Origin: Pseudomonas silesiensis
GTDB taxonomy: Bacteria > Pseudomonadota > Gammaproteobacteria > Pseudomonadales > Pseudomonadaceae
NCBI RefSeq assembly: GCF_001661075.1
Contig: NZ_CP014870.1
Location: forward strand, 3,926,501 to 3,990,500
Direction: 5' to 3'
Length of the DNA: 64,000 nt
Part shown: positions 17,670 through 26,393 of the stretch, in pieces
Numbering within the stretch: the first letter of the stretch is position 1
Layout of the letters: every line of letters begins with the position of its first letter
Notes under the pieces: model-generated
Seen by the model: only the letters and a program-made list of their open reading frames with translations
Told to the model about the DNA's origin: nothing
Databases searched by the model: none
Translations under genes and position numbers: made by a program

Positions 17670-18060
17670 GTCGCTCTCACTCCATTCCAGGGTTATTCGC
17701 ACGCTGAACCGCGCACAGGGACCTGTGTGATGGACCCTTCACAGCGTCAGTTTGTTTCACTGGTCGTTCGCGAGTTCTGAGTGATGGCGCATAGCCTTGA
17801 CGAGCGTCCGTCTGTGCCATGGCCTGGCCGTAAACAAGGACTTTTACTGCTGCGCACCAAGGTCTTGAGTGAAGTACAACTAACTGCGCGATGCCGTACA
17901 ACTTCAAGCGCATCTGCGCAAGACTCCTCAGAACAACTCTTTGAATGGGGTTGATCCGGCCAAAATATTTTGCAGCGCATTATCCAAACAATCGGCATAT
18001 CCATTAGTGCTGCCAGCAGATGTATTCATCTGAAGGACTGGAAGAATCGATCACCCAATA
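17670..18060. other. Intergenic region without recognised feature
   Basis: No open frame here has a credible start and ribosome site. The sequence loses the GC bias of its neighbours after about 17850. It could hold regulatory sequence for the pfpI-like gene, but I see no clear motif. Confidence 0.4.
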
Positions 18061-18190
18061 AAAATGGGCGACCACGGTCGCCCATTTTCAATACTGGAAC
18101 TTTTGACATTCTGCTCCAGTGAAAGTGTTCGCCCAGTGTAGGGGCCTCGGCAATCCGTGCACTGGTAAAGAGCCCTGACACTGGGCGAAC
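18061..18190 (-). ncRNA. Candidate small RNA with long stem-loop and intrinsic terminator
   Basis: Read on the minus strand, a very stable stem begins at 18190: GTTCGCCCAGTGT pairs with ACACTGGGCGAAC (18178-18190 and 18127-18139), and the helix continues past one mismatch for about five more pairs. A single-stranded linker follows, then a perfect 12-base-arm hairpin (AAAATGGGCGAC/GTCGCCCATTTT, 18062-18089) ending in TTTTTATT, a good intrinsic terminator. An AT-rich stretch with a -10-like TAAAAT lies just upstream (18195-18215). No gene ends nearby that needs this terminator. Together this looks like a 130-base sRNA. I cannot name a family. Confidence 0.5.
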
Positions 18191-18457
18191 GGGAAGTATT
18201 TTAATACAACTTAAAGAATATGTCCGGATATATCAACATGAAATTATTTATTAAATGTCGCCCTGAATATAATTACATCCACCTTAAACTCACCAGTTCG
18301 ATCATTACCCGATTATTACAGAAAAGTTACAGAAGCCAACTTAGAGTCAATACTCAACTTTCTTAACAACACTTACTTCCTTTATGTTGGTGATAGACCG
18401 TCCTTCAGTTTCATCTGAACCTTCCCGTTTTGTGCGGACAAGCATCGACCTCGACCT
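18191..18457. other. AT-rich intergenic region
   Basis: About 190 bases (18191-18380) are strikingly AT-rich compared with the rest of the window, ending before the stop of the 57-residue gene. It probably contains promoters, including that of the candidate sRNA. Confidence 0.4.
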
Positions 18458-18631
18458 TCACGGAGTATTCGCTGTTTCCTGCGCAGTAGATTCGCCGCTG
18501 TCAGTGCCTTTACCACTGTCCTTGCGTCGAGTCGGATCGGTGGGACGCAGGGCGTCGTTATCGCGTTCAACTTCTCCCGGTGGCCGCGGCTCGTCGGGAT
18601 GTTCCGTGGTCTCTGGTGTTTCGCGGTTCAT
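18458..18631 (-). CDS. Small hydrophilic protein, 57 residues
   Basis: This frame has a strong ribosome site (GAGGAG, 7 bases before the ATG) and lies 11 bases after the stop of the 80-residue gene, so the two form a small operon. The protein is rich in Pro, Glu, Asp, Thr and Arg (starts MNRETPETTEHPDEPRPPGE) and looks disordered. No function is recognised. Its reality rests on the ribosome site, operon position and lack of a competing frame. Confidence 0.6.
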   Translation of the reverse strand: MNRETPETTEHPDEPRPPGEVERDNDALRPTDPTRRKDSGKGTDSGESTAQETANTP

Positions 18632-18642
18632 GATGGTTCTCC

Positions 18643-18885
18643 TCAGGCTTCGGGATCGTCGACTTCCTGGGCGACGTTCACTGCAGGTGAATCCTTATGG
18701 GATTGATCGGCCTTGGCCTTCAACGCCTGCCACTGCTCGAGGTCGATGGCGCCTTGCCCCAGCAGATCATCGGCCACTCGCAACAGCTCGGCGTAATGGG
18801 CATCGGGGGACTGCTGCCAGTAGGCCTTGTCTTCGAACAGGCGCTGCCACGACGCAAGGTCAGGCGGTTTCAGGTCGTCGCTCAT
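18643..18885 (-). CDS. Small conserved-type hypothetical protein, 80 residues
   Basis: An acidic, helical protein starting MSDDLKPPDLASWQRLFEDK and containing DAHYAELLRVADDLLGQGAI, so probably a compact helical bundle. GGGAG precedes the ATG by about 7 bases. It leads the two-gene operon with the 57-residue protein. I cannot assign a function. Confidence 0.7.
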   Translation of the reverse strand: MSDDLKPPDLASWQRLFEDKAYWQQSPDAHYAELLRVADDLLGQGAIDLEQWQALKAKADQSHKDSPAVNVAQEVDDPEA

Positions 18886-18958
18886 GGAGGGCTCCCGCTT
18901 GGGCGTTCGTAGGGTAGAGGGTTGAGCGGGGTTCGGAGTTCCGGTGGGATGGGGTCAA

Positions 18959-18982
18959 GATAAAGATAAAGATAAAGATAAA
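18959..18982. repeat. Hexanucleotide tandem repeat (GATAAA)4
   Basis: Four perfect copies of GATAAA in a row lie upstream of the 80-residue gene on its 5' side and beyond the end of the AttH-like gene. A REP-like arm (GCAGCTCCTGCAAGTGGCCT) follows at about 19012. Confidence 0.8.
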
Positions 18983-19046
18983 GAGATCGTCCGAACGCGG
19001 CGCGAGCCTTCGGCAGCTCCTGCAAGTGGCCTGCGACCTTTTGATT

Positions 19047-20117
19047 TTAGTAGCCGGTCATTTCAAGATAACCCTGCCCTGCGTGGCTACCACTCAACTG
19101 CACCGGCCCCTCCCAATAGGGAATGCGCAAATCCATCCAGGCCTTGGGGTTGAGGGCATCGAGGGTGATGTCGAGTTGCTTGCCGGGAATCTTGATCGAC
19201 CAGCGCACGGGCATGGCACGGCCGGCGACTTTCGCCGTGTCCTGCGCAGTGAGGAGGATGTCGGCGGCGTGCAATGATTGCGTCTGCCCCCGGGCGTCGA
19301 TCCAGGTGCCGGTGAGGTACGGCTCGCCGTCTTTATGCCGCATGCGGTACAGCATGACCTGTTCGCCGCTGTCCAGGTGCAGGGAAAACCAGTCCCAGCC
19401 CGTTTGATTCGCGGTCAGCGGCTGGCTGCTCCACTCACGGTCGAGCCAGGCCGGGCCGCTGACCTGATAAACCTTGCCATCGATTTCGAGTGAGCCACTG
19501 GCCTGGAAAAACGGTTGGCTGTAATAGTAGGACGCCTGGCCCTGTTCGGATTTCTGACTGAACCCTTTGTCGCCCTGCAGCACCAACGGACGCGCAGAGG
19601 TCAGCCGCAGTTGGTAGTTGAACGCCTTGTCCCGGGCATTGAGTTGCATATCGGCCAGAGGATTGTCAGCGCTGGCCTGACTGCTGAAATGCCAATCGTC
19701 GATCCACGCGCTGAAAGGCGTCAGGTTCACCCCGGCCTGACCGACGCCACCCCGGGCATAACGTTCGGCTGCGTAGTGCACCGTTGCCGACGTCACCGCG
19801 GCGTGCCCCAGCCAGATGATCGGGCTGCCCCAACCTGCTTGCTCGGACGCGGCGTTCAACGCACTGCGAAACAATGTCCATTGCGCGCCGAACTCGTTGC
19901 CCTGATCGTCCTTGAGGTTGGCGGTGACATACCACCATTCGATGCGAAAACCGTCGTGGGGGCCGTGATCCGCCGGGAAACTGAAGACCCTGCCAGGCAC
20001 CACCGGCTTGAACGCGGCAGCCTGATTGCCCAGCCCCGCGAAGCCTTTCTGATCAGGCGCCGGGTTATCGCACCCGCCGAGCAACGCCAGCAACAACACC
20101 GCCACCTTAATCCTCAT
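19047..20117 (-). CDS. AttH-like lipocalin lipoprotein (carotenoid 1,2-hydratase-like domain)
   Basis: 356 residues. A lipoprotein signal with lipobox LLGGC at about residue 17 is followed by the AttH/CrtC-like domain, marked by HDGFRIEWWYVTANL, QWTLFRSAL, WIDDWHFSS, GPAWLDREWSS and GWDWFSLHLDSGE. Proteins of this kind accompany an FtsX-type permease and an ATPase as the fourth component of AttEFGH systems. The ATG at 20117 has GAGGA nine bases upstream and overlaps the end of the permease gene, so it is translationally coupled. It is probably a periplasm-facing lipid-anchored protein handling a hydrophobic substrate. Confidence 0.85.
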   Translation of the reverse strand: MRIKVAVLLLALLGGCDNPAPDQKGFAGLGNQAAAFKPVVPGRVFSFPADHGPHDGFRIEWWYVTANLKDDQGNEFGAQWTLFRSALNAASEQAGWGSPIIWLGHAAVTSATVHYAAERYARGGVGQAGVNLTPFSAWIDDWHFSSQASADNPLADMQLNARDKAFNYQLRLTSARPLVLQGDKGFSQKSEQGQASYYYSQPFFQASGSLEIDGKVYQVSGPAWLDREWSSQPLTANQTGWDWFSLHLDSGEQVMLYRMRHKDGEPYLTGTWIDARGQTQSLHAADILLTAQDTAKVAGRAMPVRWSIKIPGKQLDITLDALNPKAWMDLRIPYWEGPVQLSGSHAGQGYLEMTGY

Positions 20118-22578
20118 GGGCAAAGGTCCTCAGCAAATCCGCCGGTTGCGTGCGATACAGCGAATACAGCGGCCACGCCGACGCCAGCAAGGTCGCGAGC
20201 AGCGCCAATCCCAGCAACTGCAACAGCTGCAGCGGGAACACCTGCAGCGGCAGGCGCCAGCCGAAAGCCTGGACGTTGATCACGGCATTCAGGCACCAGG
20301 CCAGCGCGATGCCCAACGGCAATGCCAGCACCAGCGTCAGCACCGCCAGCAACCAGGTTTGCCCAAGGTTGAGCAGCATCAATTGCCGGCGCGTCACACC
20401 CAGCGCCCACAGTGGCGCAAGCTGCCCGAGGCGACTCTGGCTCTGGGTCAACAGGCTGATGAACAACGCCACGCCCGCCACGCAGAGGGTCAGGCTGTTG
20501 AGCGCAGCGGTCGCGGCGAAGGTGCGTTCGAAGACTTGTGTGGACCAGCCCTTGAGTCGTGCCTGATCGACGATGCGGCTGTCATCCAGATTGAAGCGCA
20601 CCTGCAGCGCCGTCAGGAATGCCGGGATCGACGGCGGGTCGATGCGCAGGTTGAAGCGGTTGGGGGTCAACTGTGGCCAGCCGCGCAGCAGGTGATCGGC
20701 GTTGAGCAGAATGTGGCCCTTGGGATTGCCGTAGTCGGCGTAGATCCCGACGATCTGTGGCGACCACGGCCCCCCCGGTGTCGGTATCGTCAGGTGATCG
20801 CCAAGGCGCACCTTCAAGCGCCGGGCCAGTTGCTCGCTGAGCATCAACGTATCGTCACTGGCTAGGCGATCCCACGGTTTGTCGCCCAGGGCCTCCAGCA
20901 GCGGCCAGTGCTGGCGATAGGTCGGGTGATCGATGACGCCAAAGACATCCGCCGGCCAACCTTGCAACTGGACGGCTACCTGCCAGTTGGGCAGCACCGC
21001 GGTGAGCTGCGGCTGTTGTTTGAGCCAGGTGTGCAGTTCCCTGGCTTGCGCCGGGTTTTGCGGATTGAGGTAGAGCTCGGCGGTCAACCGTTGTTCGAGC
21101 CAGTCGCTGAAGGTCTGGCGGAAACCGGCGGTCATGCTGCCGGCACCGATGTTGGCCGCCAGGGCCAACAACAGCGCCATCAACGCCAGGCTCAAGGCCG
21201 GCAATTGCTGTCGGCAATCGGCGACAAACCATTGACCAAGCACTGAGCGACTGCGCCGCAACACCAGGCTCAGCATGCTATTGAGCACCACCGGCAGCGC
21301 CAGCGCGGCACCCAGCAATAGCGCGGCCATCAGCACGAAACCGCTGGCCAGGCTGTCGCCCCGCAACAACGCCAGCAGCGCAATCACAGCGGCAGTCCCG
21401 GCCACCCAACCCTGACGTCGCAACCAGCGCGCGTGTGCCTGATGCCAGGCCTGCGGGTCGGCCAGGGCCAGCAATGGCAGACGCGCTGCCCGCCACAGAC
21501 TATTGGCACCTGCCAGCAAGGCACCGAGCAGGCTCAGGCCGACACCGCTGAACCACCACCATGGACTGAGGCTCAACTGCCCCGCCACTTCGGCGCCATA
21601 CAGCCCCCGCAGACTGGCGGCGACATCCGGCAACAGCACGCTGGCCAGCAAGTAGCCGCTGACCACTCCGGCGAGACCGCCGATCAGTGCCAGGCCACCC
21701 AGTTCCACGGTCAGACACGCAATCAACATCCGCGCGCTGACGCCGCAGGCGCGCAGGGTTCGCAACAATCCCCGGCGCTGTTCCAACGCCAGGCCGATGG
21801 CGGCGTGAACGATGAACAGGCCGACCACGAATGACAGGAAACCCAAGGCATCGAGGTTCAGGTGAAAGCTTTCGGTCAGGCGCGCAAGATTGTTCTCTTC
21901 GGCGCTGCTCTTGAGTTGCAGCAGGCCTTTGAATTGATCGGGCAGCGTCGCACTGAAGTCCCTGGGCAGCAGCAGGCGCGACAGCTGATCCGGCAAGCCG
22001 AGGATTTGCTGGGCAAAGCCGATATCCACCAGCAACATACCCGGCGCCATATCGGCTTCGGCACGCAGCGGCGGCAACGCGGTGCCGCTCACGCTCACAG
22101 GCTGTTCGCCCTCGCGCAAGCCCAAAGCCTGCAAGGTCTGCGGCGAAATCCAGGTCCTGCCCGGCGGGCTGAAAAACTCGACGATCTGCTCGATCGCCAG
22201 TGCCTGCCCGGCCACCGCGGAACCGGCTGGCAGCGACACCGGCTCGATGCCCATCAGCTGCAAGCGCTGGTCTTCATGGCCCTTGAGTGTCAGCCGACCC
22301 TGCAGCACCGGCGACACCGGCCAGCCTGCGCGACGCAAATCGATAAACACTTGTTGAGGGAAGGTTGCGCCGCCGGGGGTACCGAGACTTGCCTGTGGTT
22401 CACCGCCGATCAACTGGCTGGCCCGGGCATAGCTGTCTCGCGCCTGGCTGTTCAGCGCCTGCACACCGGCCAGCAGGCTGGTGGCGAGCCACAGCCCGGT
22501 CAACACACTGAAAAATTGCACCGGGTGCTGTCGCCAATGGCTGAGCAGCGCCCGCAAGGTTTCGCCGAAGACCCGCAC
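20107..22578 (-). CDS. FtsX-family ABC permease (AttFG-like)
   Basis: About 823 residues. It has two MacB/FtsX modules, with a membrane segment near the N-terminus (FFSVLTGLWLATSLLAGV), a first four-helix unit around residues 250-460 and a second at the C-terminus (ending in SLYRTQPADLLRTFAHED). The large loops are periplasmic. The GTG at 22578 sits one base after the ATPase stop; a GTG at 22611 would overlap the ATPase gene further. With the ATPase and the AttH lipoprotein it forms a lipoprotein- or lipid-handling ABC system of unknown substrate. Confidence 0.87.
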   Translation of the reverse strand: MRVFGETLRALLSHWRQHPVQFFSVLTGLWLATSLLAGVQALNSQARDSYARASQLIGGEPQASLGTPGGATFPQQVFIDLRRAGWPVSPVLQGRLTLKGHEDQRLQLMGIEPVSLPAGSAVAGQALAIEQIVEFFSPPGRTWISPQTLQALGLREGEQPVSVSGTALPPLRAEADMAPGMLLVDIGFAQQILGLPDQLSRLLLPRDFSATLPDQFKGLLQLKSSAEENNLARLTESFHLNLDALGFLSFVVGLFIVHAAIGLALEQRRGLLRTLRACGVSARMLIACLTVELGGLALIGGLAGVVSGYLLASVLLPDVAASLRGLYGAEVAGQLSLSPWWWFSGVGLSLLGALLAGANSLWRAARLPLLALADPQAWHQAHARWLRRQGWVAGTAAVIALLALLRGDSLASGFVLMAALLLGAALALPVVLNSMLSLVLRRSRSVLGQWFVADCRQQLPALSLALMALLLALAANIGAGSMTAGFRQTFSDWLEQRLTAELYLNPQNPAQARELHTWLKQQPQLTAVLPNWQVAVQLQGWPADVFGVIDHPTYRQHWPLLEALGDKPWDRLASDDTLMLSEQLARRLKVRLGDHLTIPTPGGPWSPQIVGIYADYGNPKGHILLNADHLLRGWPQLTPNRFNLRIDPPSIPAFLTALQVRFNLDDSRIVDQARLKGWSTQVFERTFAATAALNSLTLCVAGVALFISLLTQSQSRLGQLAPLWALGVTRRQLMLLNLGQTWLLAVLTLVLALPLGIALAWCLNAVINVQAFGWRLPLQVFPLQLLQLLGLALLATLLASAWPLYSLYRTQPADLLRTFAHED

Positions 22579-22579
22579 C

Positions 22580-23248
22580 TCAGCGCTCGTCCGCGCCAGC
22601 CAGACGGCCACCCTGCAGTACCACTTTCTCTGCCAGTCGCGCCGCGACCCGGGGGCTGTGGGTGACCATCAACAAGGTCGTGGGGCTGTCCTCGAGCAGT
22701 TCCAGCAACAACTTCAACACCTCGTCGCTGGTGGCTTCATCGAGGCTGCCGGTGGGTTCGTCGGCCAGCAGCAGTTTCGGTTGCGACGCCAGCGCCCGGC
22801 CCAGCGCCACCCGCTGCTGTTGCCCGCCGGACAACTGCTCCGGATAACGTCGCAGCAGATCAGCCAACCCCAGACGCTGCACCAGGTGCGCCTGCCAACG
22901 CGGATCATGCCGCCCTGCCAGCCGCGCCTGGAACGCCAGATTGTCCTCCACCCGCAAGCTGCCGATCAGGTTGAACTGCTGGAACACCAGGCCGATTTCA
23001 GTCCGCCGCCAGTTCGCCAGTTGCCCTTCGCTCATCTGTTCCAGGCGATGCCCGCCGCTGACGATGCTGCCGCGATCGACCTTGTCCAACCCGGCGATCA
23101 AGTGCAGCAAGGTACTTTTGCCACTGCCCGACTCGCCCATCAGCGCCAGGCTGCTGCCGGGTTTCAAGGTCAGGTCGACACCTTGCAATACGGGTAATGG
23201 ACCCTGGGGAGTGGCGTAGCTTTTGAAGACGCCTTGGACCGACAGCAT
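22580..23248 (-). CDS. ABC transporter ATP-binding protein (AttE/LolD-like)
   Basis: 222 residues, all ABC motifs intact: Walker A GESGSGKST, Q-loop GLVFQQFNLIGSL, signature LSGGQQQRVALGRAL, Walker B LLLADEPTGSLD and the switch His in MVTHSP. Its class is that of the MacB/LolD ATPases that drive FtsX-type permeases. It heads a three-gene minus-strand operon (ATPase, permease, lipoprotein) with one-base and overlapping junctions. Confidence 0.92.
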   Translation of the reverse strand: MLSVQGVFKSYATPQGPLPVLQGVDLTLKPGSSLALMGESGSGKSTLLHLIAGLDKVDRGSIVSGGHRLEQMSEGQLANWRRTEIGLVFQQFNLIGSLRVEDNLAFQARLAGRHDPRWQAHLVQRLGLADLLRRYPEQLSGGQQQRVALGRALASQPKLLLADEPTGSLDEATSDEVLKLLLELLEDSPTTLLMVTHSPRVAARLAEKVVLQGGRLAGADER

Positions 23249-23319
23249 GGGGGCAGGCTCGTTGAGGTCAGTGAGCCTAGGATAGCGGACGGCAGCGACA
23301 CCGCGTTATCGTTCATCGT

Positions 23320-23577
23320 GGCGGTGCGGCGATCCGACAAGCCACGCTCCCACATTTGATTTGTGTTTGAGCAAGTTTTGTGGCCGACACAAACCCCCTG
23401 TGGGAGCGGGCTTGCCCGCGAAGGCGGCGGTACATTCAACATCAATGCCAGCTGATCCACCCCTTTCGCGAGCAAGCTCGCTCCCACATTTGATTTGTGT
23501 TTGAGCGAGTTTTGTGACCGACGCAGATCCCCTGTGGGAGCGAGACCGGCTTGCTCGCGAAGGCGTCAGTGGCAGCT
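23320..23577. repeat. Cluster of REP elements with tandemly duplicated unit
   Basis: Several REP arms occupy most of the 350-base gap. A unit starting CGCTCCCACATTTGATTTGT at 23345 recurs at 23479 (period 134), each copy followed by a GAGCAAG/GAGCGAG-GTTTTGTG linker and a CCCTGTGGGAGCG arm. The two copies differ at a handful of positions. Confidence 0.75.
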
Positions 23578-23599
23578 ACACATAGTCCAGCTCAGAAAC

Positions 23600-24406
23600 T
23601 CAACCCTTCACCCCCACCAATGTAAAACACAATGGCAACTGCGCCTTCTGCTGTTGATACCGGTCATAGAGTTCCTCACGATTGGAATGCGGGTACTCCT
23701 TGAAGTGGCTGATCCGCAGCCCGGCGTCGATGGCGCCGGTGAAGATCGCGCCCAGCGTGTGCACGAACCAGTAGGACGTCGCGGATGGCTGTTCGACTTT
23801 CCCTTCGTAGACGATCGGCTGGTCCTGCACGAAAGGTTCGCGGCGAAAGTACGAGCTGTCCAGGCGAAAGGGATCAGTTGACTCGGGGTCGAACATTTCC
23901 AGGAAGGGGTGGGTTTCGTACACCACCAAGCTGCCGCCAGGCTTGAGGGTTTGCGCGACATGGCGGAAAAATTCGCCGATGTCCGGCATCCAGTTCAAGA
24001 CGCCAATGGTGATCAGCGCCACGTCGAAACGATCGCGAAGTTCGCCAGGCAGGCGATGGATATCGGCCTCGATGAATTCAGGCGCATGAGGCGAACGCGA
24101 GGCCAGCTCCCGGGCCTGATCGAGAAAAGCCACGGACTGGTCGACGCCGACCACGCTACGGGCACCCAGCGCAAACAGCGAGAGGCTTTCACGACCGTTG
24201 TTGCAGCCCAGCTGCACCACATCCTTGCCGTCGACGCCGACCTTTTCCAGCAAACCGGTCAGGGTCTCATCCAGGCAGGAAAAACCTCCATGTCCCACGG
24301 CGCTCGAAAGGGCCTGCCATTCAGGGGCGTCCTTGTGGTGTCGGGCGGAGTCATTCCAGGCATCGCGATTGCTGGCGATGGCGTTTTCTCTTGTCGGCAT
24401 TTCCAT
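23600..24406 (-). CDS. SAM-dependent class I methyltransferase
   Basis: 268 residues. Motif I is VVQLGCNNGRESL (with C where many have G), followed by VVGVDQSVAFLDQARELA, the motif IV-like DVALITIGVLNWMPDI and the post-motif LKPGGSLVVYETHP. This is the ubiquinone-methylase-like fold, acting on a small molecule in the cytoplasm. I chose the ATG at 24406 (GGAG 8 bases upstream). The substrate is not evident; no partner genes are adjacent. Confidence 0.87.
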   Translation of the reverse strand: MEMPTRENAIASNRDAWNDSARHHKDAPEWQALSSAVGHGGFSCLDETLTGLLEKVGVDGKDVVQLGCNNGRESLSLFALGARSVVGVDQSVAFLDQARELASRSPHAPEFIEADIHRLPGELRDRFDVALITIGVLNWMPDIGEFFRHVAQTLKPGGSLVVYETHPFLEMFDPESTDPFRLDSSYFRREPFVQDQPIVYEGKVEQPSATSYWFVHTLGAIFTGAIDAGLRISHFKEYPHSNREELYDRYQQQKAQLPLCFTLVGVKG

Positions 24407-24585
24407 TGCACGCTCCAGGACTCGGGTATTGATTAACCGGCACGAGTCTAGATCAGCGCCTTGAAAAAACCCATTTGGCGTTTGTTGGTTTCTTGTAACC
24501 CAGGCAGCGCAAACGCGTACCCGTATGCCAGCTATAGTTAATGGCCTTGGGGAAATGCGGGAATACCGATTTCGCAGGTGCAACC

Positions 24586-24972
24586 ATGAACAAAACCGAT
24601 CTGATGCTGGCGTTCGCTGTTTGCCTGACCACCGCCGCCCAGGCGGAAGACCTGACCCCCACCACCGATTACAGCAGCGGGTTCAACTATTATGGCGAGA
24701 ACCAACCCTTCGCCCATCCCGTTCCACTGTCCCTGAGCACCGTGCCGCCGCGGTCGTACATCCCCACGGCCCCGGGAACGTTCATCCCGATTGCGAGCCA
24801 GCATGTATTCCATGACTCAAGATTGCCGACCGTCGCGGATGCCACCGTGCGGGTGTTCATCCGCTCCTACGACGCCGAACGCGGCGTCTACGTCAACGAA
24901 GAAGTGCTCGACCCCTCCTGTATGCTCGCGTGCCTCAGCGGCCAGGAACTGCCTGCCCAGGTCTACCACTGA
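24586..24972 (+). CDS. Small secreted protein of unknown function
   Basis: 128 residues, with a clear signal peptide (MNKTDLMLAFAVCLTTAAQA, cleavage before ED). The mature part is Pro- and Tyr-rich (SGFNYYGENQPFAHP) with a C-terminal pair of Cys (CMLAC) that could form a short disulfide loop. AGGTG precedes the ATG at 24586; an upstream frame start at 24541 is unlikely. It converges with and overlaps the response-regulator gene by 10 bases at the 3' end. No function recognised; its position beside the MnxR-like gene may or may not be meaningful. Confidence 0.7.
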   Translation: MNKTDLMLAFAVCLTTAAQAEDLTPTTDYSSGFNYYGENQPFAHPVPLSLSTVPPRSYIPTAPGTFIPIASQHVFHDSRLPTVADATVRVFIRSYDAERGVYVNEEVLDPSCMLACLSGQELPAQVYH

Positions 24973-26393
24973 CGTTTGTCCGGGCGCGCGAGGCCGAGCT
25001 TTTCGATCCGGTAACGCAGCATGTCGCGGCTCAGGCCCAGCAGCCGTGCGGACTTGGTGACGTTCCAGTCGGTCTTGTCGAGCATCTTGCGCACCATGTC
25101 GCGCTCCACTTCCGGCAGGTTCATCGACTCGGTGCCGTTATAGACCGGGCGCGGTTCGCTGTGTTGGGGTTCCTGCTGGTACGCCAGCGGCTCGTCCACC
25201 AGGCTCAGGCACACGTTCAACTGATGGGTGGCGATGGTGTCGCTCTGGGCCAGCAGCACGGTCTGCTCGAGCATATTGCGCAACTCGCGCACATTGCCCG
25301 GCCAGCTGTAGTTGAGCAGCAACTCTTCGGCCTGGTCGCTGAAATGCAGGTGCGGCTTGCCATAGCGTTTGCCGTGGATCGCCAGGAAATGCCGGGCCAG
25401 CACCAGAATGTCTTCCCCACGGGCGTACAGGCGCGGCATCTTGATCGAGATGATGCGCAGGCGGAAAAACAGGTCGCGGCGGAATTTGCCCTGCTGCACC
25501 ATCTGTTCGAGGTTGCAGTTGGTGGCGCTGATCACCCGCAAATCGACTTTGCGCTCCTTCACCGAACCGACCCGGCGTATGGTCCGGTCTTCCAGCAGCT
25601 TCAGCAGCTTGGCTTGCAGCAGCAGGTCCATTTCCCCGACTTCATCGAGAAACAGCGTACCGCCATCGGCCGCTTCCACCAGCCCGACGCGACGATCCTT
25701 GGCGTCGGTAAAGGCGCCTTTCTCGTGACCGAACAGCTCCGACTCCACCAGGTTGGAAGGAATCGACGCGCAGTTGAATTCTATGAACGGGCCTTTGCTG
25801 CGCGGGCCGTCGAAGTGCAGCGCCCGGGCCACCAGTTCCTTGCCGGTGCCGGTCTCGCCTTCGATGAGTACGGGCGGCAGATCGGTGTTGGCCATGCGCC
25901 GCTCGGCGTCGAGCAACTGCCCGATGGTGTTTTTCAGATACTGCATGGGCGCCGAGTCGCCGATCAAGGCCTGCACCCCGGACTTCTGCGCTTCGCGTTC
26001 CTGATAAAACGACAGCGTGCGTTCCATCCGCTCGGTGGCCAGGGCCTTGTCCAGCAATAGCTTGAGCTCCGGCAGGGCCACCGGTTTGGTGACGTAATGG
26101 AACGCGCCCTCTTTCATCGCCGTCACGGCATCTTCGACGTTGCCGTAACCGGTCATCATGATCACTTTCAGATCCGGCGCGCTGATGCGCAGCTTCTGAA
26201 TCAGGTCGTGACCGCTCATGCCCGGCAGCGAATTATCGGTGAGCACCACATCAGGCACGAACGTGCCCAATTGCTCCAGTGCATCCTCGGCCGAGTGGCA
26301 GACCGTCACCTCGAAGTCTTTGCGCTCCAGGTAGGTCTGAATATTCTCGGCAAGGAGTTCATCATCCTCGACCAGCAGTATGCTGCGCTCCAT
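24963..26393 (-). CDS. mnxR: NtrC-family sigma-54-dependent response regulator (MnxR-like)
   Basis: 476 residues in the usual three-part order. A receiver domain (residues 1-115) carries phospho-acceptor D53 in LTDNSLPGM and a conserved Lys in VTKPV. An AAA+ domain follows (about 140-375), with Walker A GETGTGKE (178-185), the sigma-54 contact loop GAFTDA (225-230) and GGTLFLDEVGEM. A Fis-type helix-turn-helix ends the protein (NVTKSARLLGLSRDML). It starts within the last 30 bases of the kinase gene, so kinase and regulator are coupled. In P. putida GB-1 a regulator of this kind, MnxR, with kinases MnxS1 and MnxS2, is needed for Mn(II) oxidation. The mcoA gene nearby supports that identity. 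Confidence 0.9.
   Translation of the reverse strand: MERSILLVEDDELLAENIQTYLERKDFEVTVCHSAEDALEQLGTFVPDVVLTDNSLPGMSGHDLIQKLRISAPDLKVIMMTGYGNVEDAVTAMKEGAFHYVTKPVALPELKLLLDKALATERMERTLSFYQEREAQKSGVQALIGDSAPMQYLKNTIGQLLDAERRMANTDLPPVLIEGETGTGKELVARALHFDGPRSKGPFIEFNCASIPSNLVESELFGHEKGAFTDAKDRRVGLVEAADGGTLFLDEVGEMDLLLQAKLLKLLEDRTIRRVGSVKERKVDLRVISATNCNLEQMVQQGKFRRDLFFRLRIISIKMPRLYARGEDILVLARHFLAIHGKRYGKPHLHFSDQAEELLLNYSWPGNVRELRNMLEQTVLLAQSDTIATHQLNVCLSLVDEPLAYQQEPQHSEPRPVYNGTESMNLPEVERDMVRKMLDKTDWNVTKSARLLGLSRDMLRYRIEKLGLARPDKRQW

Noticed and set aside
17747..18004. Minus-strand frame of 85 codons between the PfpI-like gene and the sRNA candidate
   Set aside because: Cys/Ser/Arg-rich random composition and no ribosome site.
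18382..18570. Minus-strand 62-codon frame overlapping the 57-residue gene
   Set aside because: It is in another frame of the region whose real gene has the strong ribosome site; the composition is non-protein-like.
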